Assembly (NCBI GenBank): GCA_032629725.1
Contig: JAFEVB010000023.1
Coordinates: forward strand, 372,001 to 436,000
Length of the DNA stretch: 64,000 bases
Origin: Gremmenia infestans
Lineage: Eukaryota; Ascomycota; Leotiomycetes; Helotiales; Hamatocanthoscyphaceae
Reading direction: 5' to 3'
The stretch's first letter is position 1. Each line of letters begins with the position of its first letter. Below the pieces are notes generated by a model. The model saw nothing but the letters and a program-made list of their open reading frames with translations, was not told the DNA's origin and did no database searches. Positions 44,601 to 55,437 of the stretch are shown piece by piece. Made by a program: the position numbers and the translations under genes.

Positions 44601-46470
44601 TCTCGCATGAGGTCTTTGATCGAGGATCCGGTTTTCGACCAAGGAAAGGACAAAGCCACTGGCGCTACAAATGATAAGGTTTCCTCAACCATTAACCTGC
44701 GAACCGTAGCTGTTCTGCCTGTTACAGCTGGCGTACCTGTGGTTGAGTTCGGAAACCGGCTGATGAATGCTTTAACCCAAATTGGGGCTACCAACGGGGT
44801 CACCTCGCTCAATCAAGCAGCTATTTTGAATCACCTTGGACGGCATGCATTCAGCCGCATGGGCAAGCTCAAGCTAGCTCAGTATCTTGCAGACCTCGAG
44901 GAGAAATATGGTCTAGTTCTCTACGTTGCTGGTAAGTCTTGAAATTTGCTTTTGATGTTCTGGCAAATGATGATTTTCTTTTTAACCCCGAGTTCTTTCA
45001 ATGAAGACCAAAAATTCAACAACTCTAATTTTTTCCTGATTGCCACTTTTTCTACAATACTTGTATGATACGCTTGGTTGGACCTATACTAACACGATCA
45101 TGCTAGACACTAACGTCAATTCGCCTTGGACTCAGACTTGCATTAGCCAGGCTGACTGCATTCTACTAGTCGGATTGGCCGAAGGTTCTCCTGCGATTGG
45201 AGAGTATGAACGTTTCTTACTTGGAATGAAGACCACCGCGAGGAAGGAGCTGGTCCTCTTACATGCCGATCGATTCTCTGTGCCCGGCACGACACGTGCA
45301 TGGTTACGGAACCGAGTTTGGATCAATGGAGGACATCACCACGTACAGATGGAATTCAGTTCAAGCTCTGTACCTGCTCATCCTCAAACCAGGAAATTCG
45401 GTTCTGCATTGAAGCAACGAGTTCAAGTCCTACAGGCGGAGATCCAAAAGTACACTTCTCGCAGGGTCAGGCAAACCCCATTGTATTCCGCAGATACGCC
45501 TTTCAAAGGCGACTTCCATAGGATCGCGAGACGACTTTGTGGAAAGTCAATTGGACTAGTACTCGGTGGTGGAGGCGCTCGAGGTATAGCACAAGTTGGC
45601 ATCATCAGAGCTTTGGAGGAGGCCGGCATCCCCATCGACATTGTCGGTGGTACATCTATTGGCTCCTTCATCGGTGCACTATATGCCCGCGATGCAGATG
45701 TTGTGCCCATGTACGGTCGAGCAAAGAAGTTTGCGGGACGAATGGCAAGTATGTGGCGTTTCGCCCTCGATTTGACTTACCCGTCTGCATCATATACCAC
45801 CGGTCATGAGTTTAATCGTGGTATCTTCAAGACGTTTGGTAAGAGTCAAATTGAAGATTTCTGGCTCGAGTTTTATTGTAACACTACGAACATCAGCAAG
45901 AGCCGATCGGAGATTCACACAAGTGGATATGCGTGGCGCTATGTGAGAGCATCAATGTCCTTAGCGGGGTTGCTTCCACCTCTTTGCGATGAGGGAAGTA
46001 TGCTTCTCGATGGAGGCTATGTTGATAATTTGACGGTATCGCATATGAAGTCTCTTGGGGCACATGTGATATTTGCAGTTGATGTAGGAAGTCTTGACGA
46101 CGATACACCTCAAACATTCGGAGACTCATTATCCGGATTCTGGGCATTCACAAACCGCTGGAATCCATTCTCTTCATACCCAAACCCACCCACTCTAGCC
46201 GAGATCCAAGCACGACTCGCTTATGTCTCTAGTGTGGATGCATTGGAAAGAGCGAAACATACACCAGGCTGCCTCTACATGAGACCGCCTGTTGATGATT
46301 ATGGAACGCTTGATTTCGGCAAGTTTGATGAGATTTATCAGGTTGGATATAAATATGGCCAGGAGTTTCTTGCGGAGACCAGGGAAAAGGGTGTTCTCCC
46401 GTTGGTGGATGAGACGGAGGAAAAGAAAGCTTTACGCAGAACGATGGCTCCAAGGAGAGCAAGTATATAG
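41630..46470 (+). CDS. NTE1: Lysophospholipase NTE1 (patatin-like, cNMP-binding-domain protein)
   Basis: Exons 41630-41919, 41975-44931 and 45107-46470 give 1536 residues, the size of fungal NTE1. Membrane helices lie at about residues 50-90 and 98-115. Two to three cyclic-nucleotide-binding-like domains follow (around residues 150-200 with interruption, 700-840 and 860-960), separated by Ser-rich disordered linkers. The patatin domain begins G-L-V-L-G-G-G-G-A-R-G and has nucleophile Ser in G-G-T-S-I-G-S-F (about 1264) and Asp in L-D-G-G-Y-V-D-N (about 1383). NTE1 deacylates phosphatidylcholine to glycerophosphocholine at the ER and lipid droplets. The 175-base second intron ends in an ACTAAC branch and TGCTAG. 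Confidence 0.96.
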
Positions 46471-46850
46471 AATTGGTGTATGGGTTTTGATGTTTATGAG
46501 GCAGGTGGAAAGGCATAAATGAAATGGCGCTCGGCTCAGATACCCAGTAGATTTGGACACACGAGATTAAGACTCCCAAATTATACATCGCATATTCCCA
46601 AGGAGCTGCTACGTCCAATATATATAATAATAAAGATAGAAAAACGGGATTGAAAAACCATTGACAAGTCTAATCCTCCCCTGTTCCTGTCCTCAGTTCA
46701 GGCCCCTTCAAACCCCTGTCCCCCTGTCACGTTAGCCGAAGGCCCGATCCGCGCGCTCCATCAGAGCTTCCCCAAGAAACCTATTTTAGCACTGAACTTA
46801 TCCACCTGTCCTGAATTGGTATCACCCTCATACACAACTAGCAACAAGGA
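46471..46850. other. Spacer downstream of NTE1
   Basis: A gap of 380 bases between NTE1 and the next plus-strand gene. AT-rich at 46610-46640, then C-rich before the next start. Nothing else recognised. Confidence 0.5.
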
Positions 46851-47666
46851 ATGGCAATCCTCCTCACGCTCCCCCGCGAGCTCCGCGACCAAATATACGC
46901 ATATATCCTCATCTCGCCCTCTGCCGAGCCGTTAATCGAAGCCCTCCCCTACCGCTCTACCTCGACCTCAAGTACAAGCTCGCGATATAAAATATGCCTC
47001 AACCCACCCTCTCCTTGCACCAACAGCAGCACCAATCCAAATGCAAATCCAACCTCAAGAACAAAAATAAAAAGGAAAGGAAACAAAACTCGCAACCAGA
47101 AACTAATCCTCACCTCCCTCTCCATCCGCCGCACATGCCGGCAAATGCACCACGAAACACACGGCCTCCTCTGGACGCACAACACGCTGCTGTTCTCGCG
47201 CATCGACGCCCCGGATACAGGCGTAGTCCGGATCCTGAAATCCATGGGCCAGGCGACGTCGCGGCAGATCAGGTGTATACGTCTGGTTATGCCGGCGCCG
47301 CAGCACCAGGGCGCGTGCTATGCGGCGCTGCCGAGGATCATGACGATGCTGGCGTCGCGCGCACGGCACGGGGCGTTTGCGAGGCTGGAGGTGGTGTGGG
47401 GGCGGGAGGAGTGGGTCAGGTTTGTGGTGGGGGATGGGGGGGCGGGGGGGAGGTTGCAGGAGAGGGTGTATGTGGGGATGATGGAGGGGTTGGGGAGGGG
47501 GAGTGAGAATAAAGGGGGGAGAGGGGGATTCGAGAGGGTTATGTGGGTTCCGGTTATTGGGGGGGAGGGGGGGAGGGAGAGGGCTTTGGTGAGGGAGATG
47601 CTTTGCGCGTTTGGGGGAAGGGTGTGGTGGGGGGAGAGGTGTATTGAGGATTGGAGGGAGGTTTAG
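46851..47666 (+). CDS. F-box-like orphan protein
   Basis: An intron-free gene of 271 codons. The N-terminus L-L-T-L-P-R-E-L-R-D-Q-I-Y-A-Y-I-L is the degenerate F-box-type helix that opens many uncharacterised fungal proteins. A basic, Asn/Ser-rich insert (about residues 40-85) follows, then S-I-R-R-T-C-R-Q-M-H-H-E-T, the usual second motif of this class, and F-A-R-L-E-V-V-W-G-R-E-E-W. F-box proteins recruit substrates to SCF ubiquitin ligases, but Skp1 binding is not demonstrated by this sequence. The coding strand changes abruptly from C-rich (to about 47250) to extremely G-rich (from about 47390), giving many GGG codons and a Gly-rich C-terminal third. Confidence 0.75.
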   Translation: MAILLTLPRELRDQIYAYILISPSAEPLIEALPYRSTSTSSTSSRYKICLNPPSPCTNSSTNPNANPTSRTKIKRKGNKTRNQKLILTSLSIRRTCRQMHHETHGLLWTHNTLLFSRIDAPDTGVVRILKSMGQATSRQIRCIRLVMPAPQHQGACYAALPRIMTMLASRARHGAFARLEVVWGREEWVRFVVGDGGAGGRLQERVYVGMMEGLGRGSENKGGRGGFERVMWVPVIGGEGGRERALVREMLCAFGGRVWWGERCIEDWREV

Positions 47667-48072
47667 GGGGGGAAGGGGGGTGTAGATATGTGGCTTTTGG
47701 TTGGGGATTGTAGGATTGAGGGGTGAAGATACTGTACTGTATAGGTTATTTTAAATTGCATGGAGCACTGGGAACAGGGGTTATTAGGAACCTTACTGTG
47801 TTAGTGGAGTTATGGCGGCAGGCAATATTTGGATATATACCTAGGTAGTCGAATGTCTTCGCGTCTTCCGTCTTGAGAAAGAGAATCAGTTCATCAGAGT
47901 ATATGTATTGAAGGCCGTGACTCTTTATACCAGTCTATCTAATCCCAATCTAGAATCTACCGATTTCCATCTATGATCCATCCAACACGCCTATCGACAT
48001 GTATAACCGAAAACAAAAATCTACATACCCCCTTATAGACAAAGCAGCTCTGGTTGCCATGTAAAATATGCT
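47667..48072. other. Spacer between convergent genes
   Basis: A gap of 406 bases between the F-box-like gene and guanine deaminase 3' ends. G-rich at the left edge, AT-rich after 47740. No gene seen. Confidence 0.5.
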
Positions 48073-49525
48073 CTAGAGCTTCCTCTCATGCACCAACCGC
48101 CCCTTGACCCAAACAGCAAGCGTATTCCTATCATCTCCATTATAAACCCATTTTGCAATCTTCTCCTCCCAACTCTCCCACCCGAAAATATCCACCGCTC
48201 CATCCCCCTCCACCTCCCCGTCTTCACTCACGCTCCCCAATCCAATCAACTGGGCGTCCCACTCCAAGCCGACTTCAAACCCTCCAATCTTCCCATCTAA
48301 CCCTAAAACCGTTGCTCCCCCTTTCGTTCCCAAATACAGCACTTCCTCAATACTCAACTTGGCTTCGTCGTCTCCGCCCATAGCAACATGTCGACTCACC
48401 AAGCACGCCTGCCTCACAGCCTCCAGAACACTAGGCGAATACCCCCCACTCATATCGGTCCCCAACCCCACCTCAACCCCCCTATCCAGCAACCACCTCA
48501 CCCTCGCCGCCCCACTCGTAATCGCACTATTACTCGCCGGACAATGGCTCACCTTCGCCTTACGCGCCACAATCAACCGCACCTCGTCCTCCCCCAGATG
48601 CACCGCGTGCGCCAGCACCGTCTTCGCCGTCAGCAAGCCATGGTCATCATACACACCAGCATAATGATTACTCCCCGGGAACAGCTCGGCGACCAAGGCG
48701 ATCTCGGACTTGTTCTCCGAGATGTGCGTCTGGATCGGGAGGTCGGTTTCCCGGTGCAGGGCGCCGAGGCCGTGCATGAGCTCGCCGGAACAGCTGGGTG
48801 CGAAGCGCGGGGTTAGGATGGGGGTGATGAGGGCGCGGGAGGGGTCTATGGCCGCGCAGTGTGCGATTGTGGCGCGTGTGTCGGCGAGCGCGGAGGCGGG
48901 GGATGCGTCGCGGTAGTAGGAGGGCGAGAGGGAGGTGTCCATGCAGCAGCGGCCGATGAAGGCACGCTGGCCTTGGGCGAGGCAGATGTCGGCGAGTAGG
49001 TTGGTGGATGCGACGGCGGTGGTGGCGTAGTAGGACGCGGTGGTTGTGCCGTGAGAGAGGGTGCGCTGGATGCAGCGCGTGTAGACTTGCCGGGCCTTGG
49101 GGATCGAGGACAGCGAGGCTTCCATGGGGAAAGTGTAGGTGTTTAGCCAGTCGAGGAGGGTTGTCTTGCCGAAGATTCCCGCGTTGGGGAATTGTGAGGC
49201 GTGGATATGTGTGTCTGGGATTTGTGTCAGCTATGGAACACTCTCCTCTGAATCTGAATGTGGCATAGAGGATATATATACCAACAAATCCTGGGAAGAA
49301 GAATTGTCCTGGTTTCGCGGTCCGGATAGTGATATCTGAACGTGACCAGCCCAGCTTGGGACATATCGTCTCTTCAGCTTTCTTCAAATCACACGCCTGC
49401 TCAATAGCGACAATGACGCCCTTCTCATCAACAAAAACAGCAGTATCATGCAGATATTCAAGCTCATCCAAGCGCTTGCTATGGATGAAGCTTCCTAGAA
49501 ACACAGACTTCATGGTTTGAGACAT
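48073..49525 (-). CDS. GUD1: Guanine deaminase
   Basis: Exons 49525-49282 and 49214-48073 (67-base intron) give 461 residues of the amidohydrolase superfamily. Zinc ligands: the H-x-H of D-T-H-I-H-A at 84 and 86, the His of Q-T-H-I-S-E, the His of the L-A-H-A-V-H-L strand, and the Asp of G-L-G-T-D-M-S-G-G. The G-L-G-T-D-x-x-G-G box and the P-G-F-V-D-T-H-I-H-A-S-Q-F-P-N opening identify guanine deaminase among its relatives. It converts guanine to xanthine in purine salvage and degradation. The exon-1 donor is GTATAT in an AT-rich setting. The third-position composition of the gene runs from C-rich at the 5' end to G-rich at the 3' end. Confidence 0.93.
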
Positions 49526-50904
49526 GGTATGATAAGCTGCGCCCGTTGGTTCTCTACTCGGTGCTCGTTATCTCTTTACAAATAGTACTCATAAATCAGA
49601 AGTCAAAAGTCAGAAGTAAAGGAGATGCAACGCGGTGTTATATATCTATGTAAACTGATTCCCATTTTCCATTATGTTTGTGAAGTAAATTTGTAGCAAA
49701 CGGCAAAGGTCGGTTGGGCTGGAGCCTTCTCTGATTGGCTTGTCTAGTCTAGATAGGAAGGACTAGCCGACGGAGGTCGCCTATGCCCGGACAGCTGCTG
49801 GAGAATGCGGGGGGTTTCCCCTTTTCAGTGCAGATGCATATGTTGTACCTGTGTGTGTGAGGTGGGAGTGACCGAATTTTCAGATCTAGACTTGTGATGT
49901 TGAAATATATAATGTATCAATCATTGTTCCTTATAATCAAGGTATATTCTAAAGCTCAATTGTCTAAATGATATACCAGTAGATTTTTCTCCATAAATCA
50001 AACTATACCCCGCCATGGCATGGACATTCCGCTTGCCCCATCAATTCCCATGTAGATTCCTCTTCCACGGTCGATCTCGTACTGTAGGGCATAAAACGCT
50101 TGAAATGTAGAACCGGGGCGCTCAGATGTTCTTGTCTTTGTAAGGATATAAAAGATCAATCTTTAATTCACGTGATGTGAAATCCATGGCATTTTGGAGG
50201 GAAAGACAGGTGAACATAGTGACCGCAAAGAGAAAAGAGTATAAAGAAAGAAGCCAATCATCCGGTGAAAGGCAAAAGTGGAAATCAACAATCCGATGTG
50301 AAAGAAAGTAGACGAAACGGCGCGTGGAGCCGCACAAGTAGCGCTCGCAAGCACCAATCCCTTGAATCGAGGCGAGGTACGTGTCTCATGGTCTCTAGCT
50401 GGTTGTTTATAAAAAGAGCGGCGGTTGTTGTTTTACCTGAGTAACCGACATCGAATGGATATCTTCACAATAAGCGCGAGATGCAGTCTTGAAACCGGCC
50501 GGGATTAGTCACCAATCGATTCAGCCAATCCTGCGCCGTTGATGTCATTGTTCCAAGATCTGTCAAGTCGAACCAGCCTCACCAGCCCAGCAAATTAAGC
50601 ATGATCCAAAACCCAAGCGACCTACCTCCGTACAAAGGGGGACGGGCCGCTTTCTATATTCCTGTGTTATGTTATTCACCCCCTCGACCTTATCTGGCGC
50701 AAACATTCCTTTGGCAAACCATCCGTTATTGTGTTATCGTACAGTATTGGCCATTCTCATTCTTTGAAAGAAAGGACTCCCTCCTGCCCAACAGCTGTCC
50801 CTGCCCGCCCCTCGCAAGATCCATATCAATACTCTAATACAGCACCCACCTACTACCTTACCTTATGTCTCGATAGATTTCTGTATATATTCGAGTCGCC
50901 CGTC
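49526..50904. promoter_or_regulatory. Long divergent intergenic region, GUD1 / CSC1-like channel
   Basis: A gap of 1.4 kb between divergent starts. Pyrimidine-rich sequence at 50680-50880 probably is the promoter and leader of the channel gene. Minus-strand frames at 50122-50357 look random. No repeat or gene recognised. Confidence 0.5.
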
Positions 50905-53900
50905 ATGTCTGCCACCACTACTTCGTCGGCGGCCTCGGCCACAACCACAGATGCCACTGGCCAAGGCCAAAAGTCTCAAGGAATCAGCATCGTAACTTTC
51001 CTTACGGCCTTGGTCACTGCGCTGGTCGTCTTTGCCATTCAGATGCTCGTTTTTCTTGTACTGAAGAACAAACTTGCGCGGATATAGTATTTATTCCCTT
51101 GAACTCCCCTCGTTCAAAATAGCTTCATTCGACCCAGTGCTAACTTACTCTAGCAAACCAAAGACATACCTAGTCCCTGAGCGAGAACGAACAGATCCCC
51201 CGCCAAGATCCCCTTGGGGCTGGCTCTTTACCATATTCCAATTTCGAGACCGAGAAGTTATCAATAAATGCGGGCTCGATGCATACTTCTTCCTGCGTTA
51301 CCTCCAAACCCTCCTCATAATATTCATACCCCTCGCTTTCGTTATCATCCCGATTCTAGTACCCATCAACAGCATCGGTGGCAAGGGTGGTAGTTACGCA
51401 TTATCATTTGGGAACAATACCGACAACAATTCTAATCACGCAAATGTTACTGGCCTGGATCAATTAGCCTTTGGCAACGTCAGGCCAGACCACACACATC
51501 GGTATTGGGCTCATTTGATTCTCGCAATTGTGGTCATTGTCTGGGTCTGCGGGGTCTTTTTTAGTGAACTACGGGTGTATATCAAGGTCCGACAAGATTA
51601 CTTGACATCGGCCGAGCACCGTTTAAGAGCATCCGCGACGACCGTTTTGGTGAGCTCTATACCGCGGAAATGGCTCACCTCAGAGGCCTTAGCTGGCCTT
51701 TACGATGTGTTCCCTGGTGGAATACGAAATATATGGATTAATCGTAATTTCGACGAGCTGCTGGATAAGATAAAGCAGCGTGATAAGGTGTTCAAGAAGC
51801 TAGAAAGTGCAGAGACGAGCCTCATCAAAGATGCTAAGAAAGCTCAGAAGAAGCAACTTGAAAAGGAAGAGAAAATTGCCGCGAAGACATCTAAGCGTAA
51901 AGGAGCTACTAAGGAAGAAAAGAACCAGAAGATTGAGAGAGAAGACAGGGCAGCAGAGATACGAGCACAGAGTGGGGGTGTGAGTGCCGGCGATCCTCAC
52001 CAAGTACCTCATACCGTCGAAGATGCTATAGACGAGGAAACACAAAGAGAACAAGAGCAAGAACCCCAGGAACCCCAACGTAAAGGGACATTCAAGGTCC
52101 CAGTCATTGGAGGTGGCCTGGCTATTGTGGGTAAGGGTCTTGGGGGTGTTGGAAATACAGTTTTTGGCGGAGCAAGGAATGTTATCGGAGACTTGAATAA
52201 TCAGCTCGAGACTACCAATGGGTTCGCAACCCTCGATTCGCCACTTACAGCAGATGACGACGCATACGATCAATATGGCCGATACCGAGGAAATGCCAAT
52301 GCACCATATGGTGCAGGAACAGATCAACCAGACGAGAAAACGAACAGGCTAAATGGGAGCCCCTCGCTGACATCCACGCGCAGCGTTAAGCTTCATGGAC
52401 AAGACATGAGGTTGCCTGGAAACAAGGTTCGAAGTGGTGCTGCCGAATTTGGCGGTGATGGTACAAACGATGTGCCCAAAAACATTGGGTGGTGGAAGTT
52501 CTGGAAAGGTCCAGCCGGTGGGTTCCCATCACCAGTTCCAACGGGCTATGAAGAGGGAGATGAGTTTCCCTTGACGGCAAGGCACGTGTCAACAGCCCAA
52601 AGGAGCGAGCAAAAAGGGTCTTGGGCCAAGATGATCTCCGTCCTGCCATTTCTCGACAAGGGGGAAGTGCAGCCTATTGACTATCCCGTCGCCTACAATG
52701 TCGACTACAAAGAGGATGCAGCACCTGCCGTTTGGCAGAGATTTCTTAAGGAGAAAGATCGACCAACACATCGGCTTCCATGGTTTACGTGGACCCCTGG
52801 TTGGCTACCAGGTCTTCCCCTGCTCCACAAGAAGGTTGACACAATATATTGGTGTCGTGAAGAGCTAGCCCGTCTCAATCTAGAAATCGAGATGGACCAA
52901 AAGCATCCCGAACGTTTTCCACTTATGAACTCTGCTTTTATCCAGTTCAATCATCAAGTCGCTGCTCACATGGCTTCTCAATCTGTTACTCATCACGTAC
53001 CAGCACATATGGCTCCCAGAACTGTCGAAGTTTCCCCTAAAGACGTTATCTGGGAGAACATGTCGATTAGATGGTGGGAGGCTTGGTTTAGAACTGGTAT
53101 TGTCGTTGCAATTGTTGTTGGCATGGTCGGTCTATGGGCTCTGCCTGTTGCCTGGACTGCCACTTTGAGCAATCTGAACAACTTCGCCAACCAATACCAT
53201 TGGCTCCACTGGCTTAAGAACATTCCGGAAAACGTTCTTAATGGGATTGCAGGTGTCTTGCCAGCTATTGTTCTCGGTATTCTCCTGGCGATAGTGCCGC
53301 TAATCTTAACCCTTCTCGCTTACCTACAGGGTGTGCAAACGGGCAAGGAGCAGCAAGGAGCTATACAAAACTACTATTTTGCCTTCTTGTTCGTCCAGGT
53401 CTTCCTAGTTGTGTCGATCTCAGGAGGTGCATTCAGTACCCTCGCCGCATCCGCAACGAATATCCAATCCATCCCCGAGACCCTAGCAACCCAACTTCCA
53501 AAGGCAGCCAACTACTTCTTTTCCTACATGATTCTGCAAGCTATGTCGACTGCTTCTGGTACTCTTCTTCAGATCACCACTCTCGCTCTATGGTACATAC
53601 TGCCAAAGCTTCTTGACAGTACTCCCCGACAAAAGTGGGTGCGCAACACCAAACTCTCAGGCGTAACTTGGGGTACATTCTTTCCGGTCTACACCAACTT
53701 CGCTTGCATTGCACTCATCTACAGCATCATTGCACCTATCATTATAATATTCGCGATCATCACATTTGGGCTTCTTTGGATCGCCCACCGATACAATATG
53801 TTATACGTGACTCGGTTCGAGTTGGATACTGGTGGACTGCTATACCCTCGCGCAATCAATCAGACCTTTACCGGTCTTTACTTCATGGAAGTCTGCATGA

Positions 53901-54661
53901 TTGGCCTCTTCTTCCTGGTCCGTGATGTCAACAACAACGCGGCCTGTATTCCTCAAGCAATCATCATGATAGTTGTCTGCGCGTTAACCGTCCTCTTCCA
54001 AGTCCTCCTGAATTACTCCTTTGGCCCCCTTTTCCACCATCTCCCCATCACATTCGAAGACGAGGCCGTTCTCCGCGACGAAGCCTTCGAGCGTGCTCAA
54101 GCTCGTCGCCTTGGTCTCGAAGATGAAGATGAAGATGAAACAAGCCCAGCTGAAAACAACGGCGCAATCGAAATGACCAGACTCAACGACGATACCACAG
54201 ACAACAAGCTCGCCAAATTCAATCCCGTCAACATCGCCCAAGGCGCAGGATCCTGGGCCGTCCGCTCCGGGCAAAAGTTCAAAGCGAAAACCTTTGACAA
54301 AGTCACACCACAAACACCAGCTTTGCACCGGAAACGGCACCGCGATATTGAAGCACAGAAAAAAATCGCCGACGCTTTATACGGTGGCTATAACGATGAC
54401 ATTGAAGACCTAACGCCTGACGAAAGAGACGTACTCGTCAAACACGCATTCCAGCACTACGCTTTACGAGCTAGGAGGCCTACGGTCTGGATCCCTCGAG
54501 ATGATATTGGGATTAGCGATGACGAGGTGAAGCGGACGCGAGAGTATGCGGGGCCGAATATTTGGATTAGTAATGTGGGCGCTGCGTTGAATGGGAAGTG
54601 CAAGGTCGTTTACGGGAAGAACCCACCCGATTTCTCGGAGATTGATCTGATTAATCTTTGA
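50905..54661 (+). CDS. CSC1/OSCA-type calcium-permeable channel (DUF221 family)
   Basis: Exons 50905-51086 and 51154-54661 give 1229 residues. A first membrane helix near residues 30-52 (F-L-T-A-L-V-T-A-L-V-V-F) is followed after the intron by K-P-K-T-Y-L-V-P, the conserved start of the family's N-terminal region, two further helices (about 110-130 and 180-200), a long cytosolic loop of about 430 residues containing the RRM-like fold and a Lys/Glu-rich coiled insert, then the 7-8 helix channel core from about residue 680 (V-A-I-V-V-G-M-V-G-L-W-A-L-P onward). OSCA/TMEM63 relatives are mechanically or osmotically gated cation channels at the plasma membrane. The acidic C-terminal tail is fungal specific. 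Family firm; physiological trigger inferred. Confidence 0.92.
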
Positions 54662-55437
54662 TGTGGATGGAGTAGGAGGGAAATGGGAGAGAAGAGAAGT
54701 ATATATAACGTTTTGTGCATGCATTCAGCGGCATTGAATTGGAATGGGAAGTGGGATCGATCAGGATTGGATGGATGGGTGATCGCCCGGGGCGTTTCGG
54801 TTTACTCTACATAGATATCCAGATACCAAGAAACGCACGCGTAGTCGTTTATCATTTTACATTTTACCTAGAACTTTGTTTCAAGCTGCTAGGCGGTATC
54901 ATTATAGTTTCTGGGTGTGAATTTCAACTTTGAATGTTCCGAGTTCTATCCACAGGTCTCGATATCCGTGGCTAGATTCGTTTTGTGGTACTACGCTAGG
55001 TAATCGTAGAAGTGTCATAGTAACACGTCTCTTGCTAATTCCTGAAGCGGGAATGATCCTTCTGTCTGGCGCCGCCAGACAGAAGGCAAATGGAAAGATA
55101 AGATAGCAACCACTCAGAACCCCAATTCAAGATCAAACAAAGCATGACACAAAACAGTCACAACCATATGGAACGAGCCTGATAGGAATTCATCTTTGAT
55201 CTAACATATACAACAGAACAGGGTATCGTGACAAAACTATAGGTACAAGCAGCCACCATCCATTTCCAACGCCACATTACATGCCAAACAACGCTATTTT
55301 GCGTACCTCTTGTCATATCAAAATGCACAGCCCAGATGCTCCTATCCTATCCTATCCGTCATAAGCATTGCTTTCATGTCCATCCAAGAGCGCCAATCAA
55401 CCAGATACTCCTTTATATCCAGACATACTTCTAAGAA
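54662..55437. other. Spacer between convergent genes
   Basis: A gap of 776 bases between the channel gene and the SH3 protein gene (convergent 3' ends). A short perfect palindrome, cttctgtctggcg / cgccagacagaag, lies at about 55058-55085 and could act as a terminator-like hairpin in RNA. Otherwise unremarkable. Confidence 0.5.
55058..55085. repeat. Short inverted repeat between convergent genes
   Basis: The 13-base arms cttctgtctggcg and cgccagacagaag are separated by about two bases, forming a compact hairpin roughly 400 bases after the channel gene's stop codon. Confidence 0.7.
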
